In this document: positions 8,291 through 17,820 of the stretch, piece after piece | Layout: the number at the start of each line of letters is the position of its first letter | Position numbering within the stretch: the first letter of the stretch is position 1 | Assembly (NCBI GenBank): GCA_046330225.1 | Contig: JAXLTD010000012.1 | Span: 6,998-70,997, forward strand | Source of the DNA: CANJIV01 sp046330225 | GTDB lineage: Bacteria > Actinomycetota > Thermoleophilia > Solirubrobacterales > Solirubrobacteraceae | Length of the DNA: 64,000 nt | Direction of reading: 5' to 3' | Notes under the pieces: generated by a model | Seen by the model: only the letters and a program-made list of their open reading frames with translations | Databases searched by the model: none | What the model was told of the DNA's origin: nothing | Made by a program: the position numbers and the translations under genes

Positions 8291-9244
8291 TCAGGCCTGC
8301 GGGTCCAGCAGCAGCTTGCCGGTCGTGCGGCGCGCGGCGAGGTCCTCCTGCGCCCGGCGCGCTTCGGCGAGCGGGTACGTCTCCCCGATGACCACGCGCA
8401 GCTCCCCGCGGGCGATGCGGCCGAACAGGTCGGTCAGCGCCTCCTCCACGAGGGCTGGCTTGCCGAGGCAGTGCATCAGCCAGAACCCCGCCACGGCGCG
8501 GCTCGTCCGCATGAGGTCCCCGGTGACGACGGAATTGGGCTCCCGCGAGGCGATGCCGTAGGCGACGATCCGCCCGAACGGGGCGAGTGCCGCGAGCGAT
8601 TGCTCGAAGACCTGGCCGCCGGCCATCTCGAACACGACGTCGACCTTCGCGCCGCCGTTGGCCTCCTGGATGCGGTCCTTGAGCCCGTCGGGCGACGGGT
8701 CGATTGCCGCGTCAGCGCCGAGCTCCAGGGCCAGCGCGCGCTTGCGCTCGGTCGACGCGGTCGCGATGACCCGCCCCGCGCCCAGCGGCTTGCCGAGCTG
8801 CACGGCCAGCGACCCCACGCCGCCGGCGGCGGCATGGACGACCACGGACTCGCCCGGGCGGATCTGGGCCGAGGTGCGGTAGAGGTGGTAGGCCGTCAGG
8901 CCCTGGACGAGCATGGCCACCGCGGCCCCGTCCTCCACCCCGTCCGGGATCGGGAACGTCAGCGCCTCGGGGGCGATCGCCTGCTCGGCGTAGCCGCCGG
9001 TCCCGCACAGCGCGACGACGCGCTCGCCGGTGTCGGCACGGACCCCGGCGACCTCCGCGCCGGGGATCATCGGAAGCTGGGCGGGCGCGAGGTAGTCGTT
9101 CTCGCGCTGGTGGGTGTCGGCGAAGTTCAGGCCGGACCGGGTGACGTCGATGAGGACGAACCCGTCGGGCGGCTTGGGCGCCGGCACCTCGGCCACCTGC
9201 AGGACCTCGGGGCCGCCGAATTCGGTGATCTGGATCGCGCGCAT
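8291..9244 (-). CDS. Zinc-free medium-chain NADPH:quinone oxidoreductase
   Basis: A 317-residue MDR-superfamily quinone oxidoreductase. Key segments are GGPEVLQVAEVP, the substrate-side block SGLNFADTHQREN, the nucleotide-binding VVVHAAAGGVGSLAVQLGK and the late ARRTTGKLLLDP. The zinc-ligand Cys/His set of alcohol dehydrogenases is missing, as expected for this branch. It probably reduces quinones or enones with NADPH in the cytosol. The start was moved to the ATG at 9244 because a TAGGGT -10 box (9258-9253) sits 8 nt upstream; the longer frame reads into the divergent promoter. It is divergent from the lipoprotein gene at 9297. Confidence 0.88.
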   Translation of the reverse strand: MRAIQITEFGGPEVLQVAEVPAPKPPDGFVLIDVTRSGLNFADTHQRENDYLAPAQLPMIPGAEVAGVRADTGERVVALCGTGGYAEQAIAPEALTFPIPDGVEDGAAVAMLVQGLTAYHLYRTSAQIRPGESVVVHAAAGGVGSLAVQLGKPLGAGRVIATASTERKRALALELGADAAIDPSPDGLKDRIQEANGGAKVDVVFEMAGGQVFEQSLAALAPFGRIVAYGIASREPNSVVTGDLMRTSRAVAGFWLMHCLGKPALVEEALTDLFGRIARGELRVVIGETYPLAEARRAQEDLAARRTTGKLLLDPQA

Positions 9245-9252
9245 GGCGTGGG

Positions 9253-9289
9253 ACCCTACCCGCGCCCGGCAGCCTTCGTGGGATAGCGT
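9253..9289. promoter_or_regulatory. Divergent pair of leaderless -10 boxes
   Basis: TAGGGT on the minus strand (9258-9253) is 8 nt before the oxidoreductase ATG. TAGCGT on the plus strand (9284-9289) is 7 nt before the lipoprotein ATG. A -10 box so close places transcription start at or beside the start codon, and no Shine-Dalgarno sequence fits in between. Together they make a 52-bp divergent intergenic promoter. Confidence 0.6.
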
Positions 9290-9296
9290 CCCGGCC

Positions 9297-9824
9297 ATGC
9301 GCCGACTCACCGTCTCCCTGCTCGTCCTCGCCCTGCTCGCGCCCGGCCTCGTCGCCGCCGGCTGTGGCGGCGAGACGAAGACGGTCTCCGAGACCAGCGC
9401 CAGCGGCCAGGTCACCACCCGCACCGTCCCGAAGGTCCGGTTCGCCAAGGCGAAGTTCGTCATCCACGCCGGCCTCGCGGTCGGCGCGTTCCGCCGCTAC
9501 ATCTACAAGCCGTACAAGGCCGGCGCCTTCAAGGCCGGCGCCAACGGGCGCACGAAGGCGATCGTCAAGGCCGTGGCCGCCGCCGCCTTCACCGCAAACG
9601 AGATCCGCCTCGCCCGCCGGGCGGCCCTGTCCGACGACACCCTGCGCGGCGTCGGCGACAAGCTGACCGGCCTCGTCGACCAGGCGAAGGCCGCGGTCAC
9701 GAGCGGGGGGGTGAGCCCCGCGAAGATCGCCGCGCTGGCCGGCGGGCTGACCTCGGTCGCCGCGCTGGCCAAGGCGGCCGGCGTCGACATCCGGGAGCTC
9801 GCCCCCAAGGGCCTGGGCGGATGA
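9297..9824 (+). CDS. Small lipoprotein, unknown function
   Basis: A 175-residue protein. Its signal peptide ends in a lipobox-like LVAAGC at about residues 19-24, predicting lipid attachment to the outer face of the membrane. The rest is Lys- and Ala-rich and probably helical: it contains FAKAKFVIHAGLAVGAFRRYIY and repeated AAALAGG-type segments near the end. No family is recognised. The start ATG is set by a TAGCGT box 7 nt upstream. Its stop overlaps the next gene's start by 4 nt (ATGA), so it is translationally coupled to the PfkB kinase, although a shared role is not evident. Confidence 0.75.
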   Translation: MRRLTVSLLVLALLAPGLVAAGCGGETKTVSETSASGQVTTRTVPKVRFAKAKFVIHAGLAVGAFRRYIYKPYKAGAFKAGANGRTKAIVKAVAAAAFTANEIRLARRAALSDDTLRGVGDKLTGLVDQAKAAVTSGGVSPAKIAALAGGLTSVAALAKAAGVDIRELAPKGLGG

Positions 9825-10756
9825 GCCTCACCGTCGTCGGCTCGATTGCGTTCGACGCAGTCCGGACGCCGTTTGGCGAGCGCGAGCGCATGCTGGGCGG
9901 GTCGGCCGTCCACTTTTCGCTGGCCGCCTCGTTCTTCACCGACGTCCGCGTCGTCGGCCCGGTCGGCGACGACTTCGGCGCGGACGAGTACGCGCCGCTG
10001 CGCGCGCGCGGCGTCGCCACGGACGACATCGAGCGCGTGGCCGGCGGGCGCACCTTCTTCTGGCGCGGGCACTACGGCTATGACCTCAACACTGCCCACA
10101 CCGACGACACCCAGCTCAACGTCTTCGGGGACTTCCTGCCCAAGCTGTCGGCCGCGTCGCAGTCCTCCGACGTCCTCTTCCTCGCGAACATCCAGCCCGA
10201 CCTGCAGCGCCAGGTGCGGCTCCAGTGCGCCGACGCCCGGTTCGTCGCCATGGACTCGATGAACCTCTGGATCGAGACCGCGCGCGAATCGCTGAAGGAG
10301 ACCATCGCCGGCGTCGACTGCCTGCTGCTCAACGACGCCGAGCTGCGGATGCTCACCGAGCAGCCGAACCTCGTGCGCGCCGCCCGCGAGGTGCTCTCCT
10401 GGGGCCCGAGCATCGTGGTGGCCAAGCAGGGGGAGTACGGGGCAGCCCTCTTCACCGCGGACACGTTCTTCGCGCTGCCCGCCTATCCGCTCGAGGACGT
10501 CTTCGATCCGACCGGGGCCGGGGACAGCTTCGCCGGCGGGTTCGTCGGCTTCATCGCGGCGCACGCCGGGGAGCCGCTCACCGGCGAGCTGCTCAAGCGC
10601 GCGATGGCGTACGGGACGGCGCTGGCGTCGTACAACGTCGAGGAGTTCGGAACCGAGCGGATCCAGCGCCTCACCGCGGCGGAGGTCACCGGCCGCGTCA
10701 GCCACCTGCAGGCCATCACGCGCTTCGAGATGGCCGCGCTGGCGCTGCGCGGCTGA
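9821..10756 (+). CDS. PfkB/ribokinase-family carbohydrate or nucleoside kinase
   Basis: A 311-residue PfkB-family kinase, which phosphorylates a sugar or nucleoside hydroxyl using ATP in the cytosol. It begins with the compact strand SLTVVGSIAFDAV, has the substrate-side GGSAVHFSLAASFF, and ends with the anion-hole/catalytic motif DPTGAGDSFAGGFVGF containing the base Asp. The second PfkB signature is therefore intact. Length is normal. The sugar specificity is not readable; similar actinobacterial proteins are annotated only as sugar kinases. It is coupled to the upstream lipoprotein gene by a 4-nt overlap. Confidence 0.9.
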   Translation: MSLTVVGSIAFDAVRTPFGERERMLGGSAVHFSLAASFFTDVRVVGPVGDDFGADEYAPLRARGVATDDIERVAGGRTFFWRGHYGYDLNTAHTDDTQLNVFGDFLPKLSAASQSSDVLFLANIQPDLQRQVRLQCADARFVAMDSMNLWIETARESLKETIAGVDCLLLNDAELRMLTEQPNLVRAAREVLSWGPSIVVAKQGEYGAALFTADTFFALPAYPLEDVFDPTGAGDSFAGGFVGFIAAHAGEPLTGELLKRAMAYGTALASYNVEEFGTERIQRLTAAEVTGRVSHLQAITRFEMAALALRG

Positions 10757-10763
10757 GCAGCCG
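10750..10763 (+). terminator. Short hairpin over the PfkB stop codon
   Basis: CGGCTG-AG-CAGCCG, a 6-bp stem with a 2-nt loop, contains the TGA stop. There is no T tract. It may help define the transcript end, but evidence is limited to the dyad. Confidence 0.3.
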
Positions 10764-10841
10764 GGCCCGTTCGCGCTGGGCCTGCGGAGGCGGCGCGCGG
10801 CCCGCTCGACGCGGCGGTGCGCCGCCGGTAGGATCGCCGCC

Positions 10842-11096
10842 GTGGGATGGACCTTCCTCTGGCTGATGGTCGGGCTCAAGCTGCCGATCGCCGCCCTGCT
10901 CTACATCGTGTGGTGGGCCGTCAAGTCCCCGCCCGAGCCGGCGTCCGGCGAGGGCGGCGACGGCGGCAGCAAGCGGCCGCATCCGCTCCCGCCGCGGCCC
11001 CGGCGCCCGCGCCGCGGCCCGCACGGCGATCCCGCGCAGGCTCCGCCGCCCCGCGTGCGGACGACCGTGGCGCGCTCGCGCGACCGCGAACGCTGA
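10842..11096 (+). CDS. Small membrane protein with Pro/Arg-rich tail
   Basis: An 84-residue protein from GTG 10842, with a TAGGAT -10 box 7 nt upstream. Residues 3-26 (WTFLWLMVGLKLPIAALLYI) form one hydrophobic helix with Trp residues at the interface. The remaining part is rich in Pro, Arg and Gly and looks disordered and basic, so it likely faces the cytoplasm. No family is recognised. It lies alone between the PfkB kinase and dCTP deaminase genes. The position-specific promoter signal and clear helix favour a real gene. Confidence 0.6.
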   Translation: MGWTFLWLMVGLKLPIAALLYIVWWAVKSPPEPASGEGGDGGSKRPHPLPPRPRRPRRGPHGDPAQAPPPRVRTTVARSRDRER

Positions 11097-11162
11097 CGGT
11101 TCTCCGCACGGAGCGGGGTTCGTCCGTGCGCGTGCGCCGCGCGCCCTGACAGACTTCCCGCC

Positions 11163-11747
11163 ATGCCCGCGCCCGTCTCCGCGCTCTCCGATGGCACGAT
11201 CATCCGGCTCATCAACGAGGGCCGCATCCGCGTCGATCCCTGGGATCCCGCCATGGTCCAGCCGGCGAGCATCGACCTGCGGCTCGGGCGGTCGTTCCGG
11301 GTGTTCCACAACCACCGCGTCACCTCGATCGACCTGCGCACGCCGCCGCCCGGCCTCACCGAGGAGGTCGTGCTCGCTGATCACGAGACGTTCGTGATCC
11401 ACCCGGGCGAGTTCTGCCTCGGGACGACGCTCGAGCGGGTCGAGCTGCCGGACGACATCGTGGCTCGCGTCGAGGGCAAATCCTCGATCGGGCGGCTCGG
11501 CCTCATCGTCCACGCGACGGCGGGGTTCTGCGACCCGGGCTGGCGCGGCGCGCTGACGCTCGAGTTCAACAACCTGATGCGGGTCCCGATCGAGCTCTCG
11601 CCCGGGCTCCCGATCGCCCAGCTCTCGTTCATGACCCTCGACCGGCCCGCCCTGCGCCCGTACGGGGACCCCGCGCTCGGGAGCCACTACCAGGACCAGG
11701 CCGGGGCGACCGAGAGCCGCTACGAGGGCGGCGCGGCCCGGCGCTGA
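11163..11747 (+). CDS. dcd: dCTP deaminase, possibly bifunctional dCTP deaminase/dUTPase
   Basis: A 194-residue enzyme of the Dcd/dUTPase fold that deaminates dCTP to dUTP for thymidylate synthesis. Signatures are MVQPASIDLRLG, RVEGKSSIGRLGL, the catalytic-Glu strand GALTLEFNN and the C-terminal lid YQDQAGATESRY. The loop reads HATAGFCDPGW. In the bifunctional enzymes (M. tuberculosis type) this loop is TAGF-DPG, whereas the monofunctional E. coli enzyme has TAHRIDPG. That points to direct dCTP-to-dUMP conversion, though this is inference. A CAGACT box stands 7 nt before the ATG. Confidence 0.92.
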   Translation: MPAPVSALSDGTIIRLINEGRIRVDPWDPAMVQPASIDLRLGRSFRVFHNHRVTSIDLRTPPPGLTEEVVLADHETFVIHPGEFCLGTTLERVELPDDIVARVEGKSSIGRLGLIVHATAGFCDPGWRGALTLEFNNLMRVPIELSPGLPIAQLSFMTLDRPALRPYGDPALGSHYQDQAGATESRYEGGAARR

Positions 11748-11778
11748 CGGCGGGTCCATCTGGCACACTCGTGCCCCG

Positions 11779-12117
11779 ATGAGCGCGGACGACGGGCACG
11801 CCATCTCCTACAAGCTGCTGGCGCCGGGCACGCCGGTGGTCTCCTCCGACGGCCTGCCGATCGGGACGGTCGCGCGCGTGCTCGAGAACGAGCGCGAGCA
11901 CATCTTCGACGGCATCGTGGTCGACACCGTGGGGGGCGAGCGGTTTCTCGATGCGCCCGAGGTGGGTCGGATCGCCGAGCGCCAGGTGACGGCGACGATC
12001 GACGCGGCGGCCGCCGCCGAGCTGCCCGAGCCCGAGGCCGGCGCCCCCGTGTTCCACGCCGATCCCAAGGCCGGACGGGTCAAGCGCTTCTTCGGCGGCG
12101 GCTGGCGGCGGCGCTGA
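11779..12117 (+). CDS. PRC-barrel-like small protein
   Basis: A 112-residue protein. The segment from YKLLAPGTPVVSSDGLPIGTV through HIFDGIVVDTVGGERFLDAPEVGRI looks like a PRC-barrel beta fold, which in other proteins mediates RNA or protein contacts (for example in 16S rRNA processing factors and photosystem subunits). A basic tail, AGRVKRFFGGGWRRR, closes it. There is no signal peptide. The start has a CACACT box 9 nt upstream. Function is unknown. Confidence 0.6.
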   Translation: MSADDGHAISYKLLAPGTPVVSSDGLPIGTVARVLENEREHIFDGIVVDTVGGERFLDAPEVGRIAERQVTATIDAAAAAELPEPEAGAPVFHADPKAGRVKRFFGGGWRRR

Positions 12118-12202
12118 GCCGGGGCGGAATTCGCCGAGCCGCGATCTGGCGAGGCCGCCGATCCGGTAAACACTCGGTACCCGTCACGACAGGAGCAAGC
12201 GG

Positions 12203-13534
<1,332 letters not shown>

Positions 13535-13564
13535 GGCCCGCGTCGCTGCGGCATACTTCGCGGC

Positions 13565-15721
13565 GTGACTGCGAGCGCGCCAGGAGGGCCGCCGCCGGAC
13601 GCCGAGGCGTCGGAGTTCTTTCGCGCGCTCGTCGGAATCCTGCCCGCGATCAGCTATGCCACGTCGTTCGAGCCGGGCTTCCCGCTCACCTACGTCAGCC
13701 CGCAGGTGCTCGACATCCTCGGGTACGAGTCGCAGCAGTTCCTGGAGGATCAGACGCTCTGGTACCGCCTGATGCATCCGGACGACCGCGGCGAGGTCGA
13801 GCGCAACGAGCACTGGATCTGGGAGAAGGGCGCCGGGGCCGACGGCCTCCTCGACCGCACCTGGCGCATGATCGCGGCCGACGGCAGGGTGGTCTGGTTC
13901 CGGGAGCTGGAGCGGGTCATCCGCTCGGCGGACGGCGTGCCGATCTCGACCGCCGGCGTCCTCATCGACATCACGGGCCAGCGCGAGGCCGAGGCCGCCT
14001 TGCGCTCCGGCGAGGAGCTCAACCGCTCGATCGTGGCGGCGCTCGACGAGGGCGTCGTCGTCATCGATCGCAGCGGACGGTACGCAGAGGCGAACGCCAG
14101 CGCCGCCCGCATCTCCGGTGTCCCGGTCGAGACGATCCTGGGCACCCGCGCCCCGCTGCCCGGAGTCGACCTCTACTACGAGGACGGCACCCAGGTCACG
14201 CCGAGCAACGCCCGCGAGACGCTGGCGCTGCGCGAGGGCGTGGCGTCGCGCGAGGTCACCTGCCGGCTCGTGCGCGCCGACGGGACCGAGCGGTGGGTGT
14301 CGGTCAACTACCAGCCGCTGCCGGGCGACTCCGGCGAGCCGCCGCGCGGCGTGGTGTGCTCGTTCGTGGACATCACCGAGCGCCGTGCCGCCGAGCGCCA
14401 GATCGCGGATCTCGCCTACCACGACCCGCTCACCGGGCTCCCGAACCGGGCGCTCCTGGAGGAGCACCTGGCCCTCCAGCTGGCCCAGTCGCGCCGGTCG
14501 GGCCGGGCGCTCGCGCTCCTCTACCTCGACCTGGACGACTTCAAGCTCATCAACGACGGCTTCGGCCACGCTGCCGGCGACGACCTGCTGCGCTGGGTCG
14601 CCGCCCGGCTGCAGCGGCGCGTCCGCGCCGGCGACCTGCTCGCGCGCCAGGGCGGGGACGAGTTCCTCCTGCTCGCCGCCGACCTCGGCGACGACGCGCA
14701 CGACGCCGCGGCCTCCCTCGCCGCCGACCTCGCGGGCGCCCTCGACGAGCGGTTCCAGCTCGCCGGCGCCGCCTTCCACGTCGGGGTGAGCATCGGCATC
14801 AGCCTGTTCCCCGACGACGCCCGCGACGCCGACTCGCTGCTCCGCCACGCCGACGCGGCGATGTACCAGGCCAAGCGCTCCGGCCGCGGGCGGTCGGCCG
14901 TGTACACCGAGACGACCGAGGATCCCCGCGAGCGGCTCTCGCGCACCTCGCGCCTGCGGGACGCGATCGGCCGCGGCGAGCTGGCGCTGCACTACCAGCC
15001 GATCTTCGGGCTCCCTCGCCTCGAGCTGCGCGGCCTCGAGGCGCTCGTCCGCTGGCGCGATCCCGACCGCGGCCTGCTGGCCCCGGCGGAGTTCGTCCCC
15101 CTCGCCGAGTCGACCGACCTCGTCGACGCGCTCGGCGACTGGGTGGTCGACGAGGCCTGCCGGCAAGTGCGCGAGTGGCAGGCCGCTGGCCTCGCCGCGC
15201 CGGTCGGCTTCAACCTCTCCCTGCAGCAGCTGCGCCGCGACGGATTCGCCGCGCGCCTCGGCGCCCGGCTGCAGCAGGCGGGCGTCGATCCGGCGATGCT
15301 GACGGCCGAGATCACGGAGTCGGCGACGAGCGACCCGGCCGTCGCCGACCACGCGCTCGCCGAGCTGCACGACCTCGGGCTCCAGATCGCGCTGGACGAC
15401 TTCGGCGCGGGGTACTCCTCGCTGGATCGGGTCCGCCGGCTCCCGGTGAGCTGCGTGAAGATCGACCGTTCGTTCATGGCGGAGATCCCCGCGAGCCCGG
15501 ACGCCTGCGCCATGGTGGTCGCCATTCTCGGCCTCGCCCGGTCGCTCGGCCTCGACGCGGTGGCCGAGGGCGTGGAGACCCAGGCGCAGCTCGACTTCCT
15601 GATCCGGGAGGAGTGCGGCTTCGCGCAGGGCTTCTTCCTCGCCCCGCCGGTGCCGGCCGCCGACGTGCACGCCGCCGTCGCCGCCGCCGCGAACCGGCGG
15701 CCGTCCGGCGCGCCGCGCTGA
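13565..15721 (+). CDS. PAS-PAS-GGDEF-EAL cyclic-di-GMP turnover protein
   Basis: A 718-residue soluble signalling protein. Two PAS sensory domains (about 15-140 and 145-275) precede a diguanylate cyclase domain with an intact GGDEF at 363-367 and an EAL phosphodiesterase domain with EALVRW starting at Glu492. The EAL catalytic blocks FNLSLQQL, EITES, LDDFGAGYSSL and KIDRSFM are all present, so both activities look possible. RxxD-type product inhibition may exist (RRVRAGD upstream of GGDEF). There are no membrane segments, so it senses a cytosolic cue. It starts at GTG 13565 with a CATACT box 7 nt upstream. No c-di-GMP effector is visible nearby. Confidence 0.93.
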   Translation: MTASAPGGPPPDAEASEFFRALVGILPAISYATSFEPGFPLTYVSPQVLDILGYESQQFLEDQTLWYRLMHPDDRGEVERNEHWIWEKGAGADGLLDRTWRMIAADGRVVWFRELERVIRSADGVPISTAGVLIDITGQREAEAALRSGEELNRSIVAALDEGVVVIDRSGRYAEANASAARISGVPVETILGTRAPLPGVDLYYEDGTQVTPSNARETLALREGVASREVTCRLVRADGTERWVSVNYQPLPGDSGEPPRGVVCSFVDITERRAAERQIADLAYHDPLTGLPNRALLEEHLALQLAQSRRSGRALALLYLDLDDFKLINDGFGHAAGDDLLRWVAARLQRRVRAGDLLARQGGDEFLLLAADLGDDAHDAAASLAADLAGALDERFQLAGAAFHVGVSIGISLFPDDARDADSLLRHADAAMYQAKRSGRGRSAVYTETTEDPRERLSRTSRLRDAIGRGELALHYQPIFGLPRLELRGLEALVRWRDPDRGLLAPAEFVPLAESTDLVDALGDWVVDEACRQVREWQAAGLAAPVGFNLSLQQLRRDGFAARLGARLQQAGVDPAMLTAEITESATSDPAVADHALAELHDLGLQIALDDFGAGYSSLDRVRRLPVSCVKIDRSFMAEIPASPDACAMVVAILGLARSLGLDAVAEGVETQAQLDFLIREECGFAQGFFLAPPVPAADVHAAVAAAANRRPSGAPR

Positions 15722-15828
15722 CGCCGCCCCGCGGCGCTCCCGCGACCTGGATCCGAATGTGAACGGCCGGTTGCGGCTGTGAGATCCCCCACACCCGGGC
15801 GGCGCCGGAGCGACCATCGTGACGGGCG

Positions 15829-16341
15829 ATGCTCCCGAGCCTCCTCACGTTGCGCAACGGCACCGGCGTGCGCCTGCGCCCGATCCGGTCCGACGACAAG
15901 GCCCGGCTCGCGGCGGCCCTCGCCCGCCTGTCGGACGAGAGCGCACGCCAGCGTTTCCTGACGCCCAAGACGCGCTTCACCCGCACCGAGCTGGCCTACC
16001 TGACCGAGGTCGACGGTCACGACCATCTCGCCATCGTCGCGACGGCGGGCGCCGAGGAGGCGATCGTGGGCGTCGCCCGCTGCGTCCGGTCCGCCGACGA
16101 TCCGCTGAGCGCGGAGTTCGCCGTCGTCGTGGAGGACGAGGTCCAGGGCCTGGGGCTCGGGACCGCCCTGGCCCGGGCGATCGCCGAGGCAGCGCGGTCG
16201 CACGGGATTCGCCGGTTCACGGCGACCGCGCTCAGCGACAACGCTGCCGTGGTGCGCGTGGTCGAGACGATCAGCGAGCACCTCGAGCGCGCCCAGGCCG
16301 GCCAGGGCGTGGTCGCCTTCGTCGCCGACCTGGCGGCGTAG
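15829..16341 (+). CDS. GNAT-family N-acetyltransferase
   Basis: A 170-residue acetyltransferase with the GNAT fold. It begins with a typical LRNGTGVRLRPIRSDDKARL block. The acetyl-CoA motif A reads VVVEDEVQGLGLGTALARAI, carrying the Q-x-x-G-x-G pyrophosphate loop. The substrate (protein, small amine or antibiotic) is not indicated. A CATCGT box lies 8 nt before the ATG. It probably belongs to the Pat-like single-domain proteins, but this is only a resemblance. Confidence 0.85.
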   Translation: MLPSLLTLRNGTGVRLRPIRSDDKARLAAALARLSDESARQRFLTPKTRFTRTELAYLTEVDGHDHLAIVATAGAEEAIVGVARCVRSADDPLSAEFAVVVEDEVQGLGLGTALARAIAEAARSHGIRRFTATALSDNAAVVRVVETISEHLERAQAGQGVVAFVADLAA

Positions 16342-16392
16342 GCCGGCCGCGGCCCCGCCCCTGGGCGCCCGGCCGGCTGGCATGATCCGCCC

Positions 16393-16740
16393 GTGCGCGA
16401 CCGCGGCCCCTTCCGCCTCACCGTCCGCCACGGCCCGAAGGTCGCCAAGGCTCGCTTCGCGACGCTGGACGAGGCCGTCGACGCCCTGGAAGCCCAGCTC
16501 GACGCGATCGTCCCGGGCGCCCGCCGCAAGGAGATCGACCTGCGCGTGCGGCAGTTCGACCCCGCCCAGCAGATCGTCGCGCGCGGCGAGATCGCGGGGC
16601 CCGGCGGCACGCGCGGCGGCGTCGACCTGCGCGGCGACGCCTCGTCGGAGGCGTACACCGGGCGGTTGAGCCGCCAGGCGGTCGATCCGGCCCGCGGTGA
16701 GACGGCCTTCGACGCGCTGCGCCGCGTGCTGGGCGGCTGA
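16393..16740 (+). CDS. Conserved small soluble protein, unknown function
   Basis: A 115-residue, charged, soluble protein from GTG 16393, with a CATGAT box 6 nt upstream. The N-terminal half (FRLTVRHGPKVAKARFATLDEAVDALE) suggests a small alpha/beta fold. The C-terminal half ends VDPARGETAFDALRRVLGG. No signal, membrane segment or catalytic motif is seen, and no family is recognised. It is convergent with the metallopeptidase gene, with 13 bp between stops. Confidence 0.6.
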   Translation: MRDRGPFRLTVRHGPKVAKARFATLDEAVDALEAQLDAIVPGARRKEIDLRVRQFDPAQQIVARGEIAGPGGTRGGVDLRGDASSEAYTGRLSRQAVDPARGETAFDALRRVLGG

Positions 16741-16753
16741 GGATGCGGGCCGC

Positions 16754-17422
16754 TCAGGCCGGCGGCAGGACGAGCGCCGAGCCGTAGCGGCGCAGCCAGG
16801 CCTCGTGCTCCCGGTGATCCGGGCGCCAACGGGCGAGAAGGTCCCAGAAGCGGCGGGAGTGGTTGGGCACCTCGAGGTGGCAGACCTCGTGCCACACGAC
16901 GGTCTCGAGGACGTTGTCGGGGGCGAGCAGCAGGCGCCAGTTGAAGCTCATCGTCCCGTCGGGGGCGCAGCTCGCCCAGCGTGTGCGCTGGCCGCGGATC
17001 GCCAGGCGGCGGTATCCCGTGCCGGTGGCGGCACAGGCGGTGTCGAGCCGCGGAACGATCTCGCTGCGGGCCGCCCGGCGGTACCAGCGCTCGAGCGCCG
17101 GGTCCCGTTCGGGCCCGGCAGGGACGAGCAGGCGGTCGCCGCGCCGGTGCGCGCGCGTGCGTCCGGCCTCCGGCACGAGCCGGAGCCGCTCGTCCAGGTA
17201 GGGCGCGACCCCGGGGGCCAGCGCCAGCTCGGCCTCGGCCTCGCCAAACTCGGCCAGGCGCCGCTCGATCCAGGGGCGCAGCTCGTCCACGGCGGCCCGG
17301 GCGTCGCGCTCGGAGGCGCCGCGCGGCAGCACGACCTCGACCGCGCCCGGGCCGCCGACGGTGACCCGCACGCGGCGGGCCCGGTCCGAGCGCCGGATCG
17401 AATACGCGAGCGGCGCCACCAT
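16754..17422 (-). CDS. YgjP-like zinc metallopeptidase domain protein
   Basis: A 222-residue YgjP/DUF45-type protein related to M48 and SprT peptidases. The zinc site is VVWHEVCHLEVPNHSRRFW: HExxH followed by a His/Ser-rich stretch that supplies the third ligand. An RWGSC-like strand appears as RTRWASCAPDGTMSFNWRL, typical for the family. It is likely cytosolic; peptidase activity is presumed from the motif, and the substrate is unknown. The ATG at 17422 has a TACCCT box 6 nt upstream. It is divergent from the small protein at 17497. Confidence 0.85.
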   Translation of the reverse strand: MVAPLAYSIRRSDRARRVRVTVGGPGAVEVVLPRGASERDARAAVDELRPWIERRLAEFGEAEAELALAPGVAPYLDERLRLVPEAGRTRAHRRGDRLLVPAGPERDPALERWYRRAARSEIVPRLDTACAATGTGYRRLAIRGQRTRWASCAPDGTMSFNWRLLLAPDNVLETVVWHEVCHLEVPNHSRRFWDLLARWRPDHREHEAWLRRYGSALVLPPA

Positions 17423-17496
17423 GGCTCCAGGGTAGACGCCGGCCCGGAACGCGCCCGGCGGCTCGGGCGCGACCCGGCCGCGGGTAGGCTGCGGCG

Positions 17497-17820
17497 ATGC
17501 CCCGCTCGCGCGTGCCGCTGCCGCCGAACATCACCCGCCCGTACGTCGTCTACCTCAACGGGGTCCGGCAAACGCCGGGCACCGACTTCGAGGAGCGCGG
17601 CGGGGCGCTGCTGTTCGACCGCGAGCTCGTGCGCGAGGGCAAGCTGGGGTTCTGGCGCTGGTTCCTGGGCGCCTTCGGGATCGGCACCTACGGTCGCGAC
17701 GACCAGGTCGACGTGTCCTACAGCGTCGACGGCAAGCCGGTCGTCGCCCACGCGCTCGCCGTCGAGCCGCTGGGCCCGGACGGTCAGCCCAGCCGGGCGC
17801 CGACGCCGCCGGCCGCGTAG
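17497..17820 (+). CDS. Small conserved protein, unknown function
   Basis: A 107-residue protein with TAGGCT 6 nt before its ATG. It contains a VYLNGVRQTPGTDFEERGGALLFD strand-rich block and an aromatic patch, LGFWRWFLGAFGIGTYG, which may touch a membrane. No known domain is recognised. Its last 37 bp overlap the end of the convergent MTHFR gene, so the PSRAPTPPAA tail is read from DNA that also encodes the MTHFR C-terminus. Confidence 0.6.
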   Translation: MPRSRVPLPPNITRPYVVYLNGVRQTPGTDFEERGGALLFDRELVREGKLGFWRWFLGAFGIGTYGRDDQVDVSYSVDGKPVVAHALAVEPLGPDGQPSRAPTPPAA

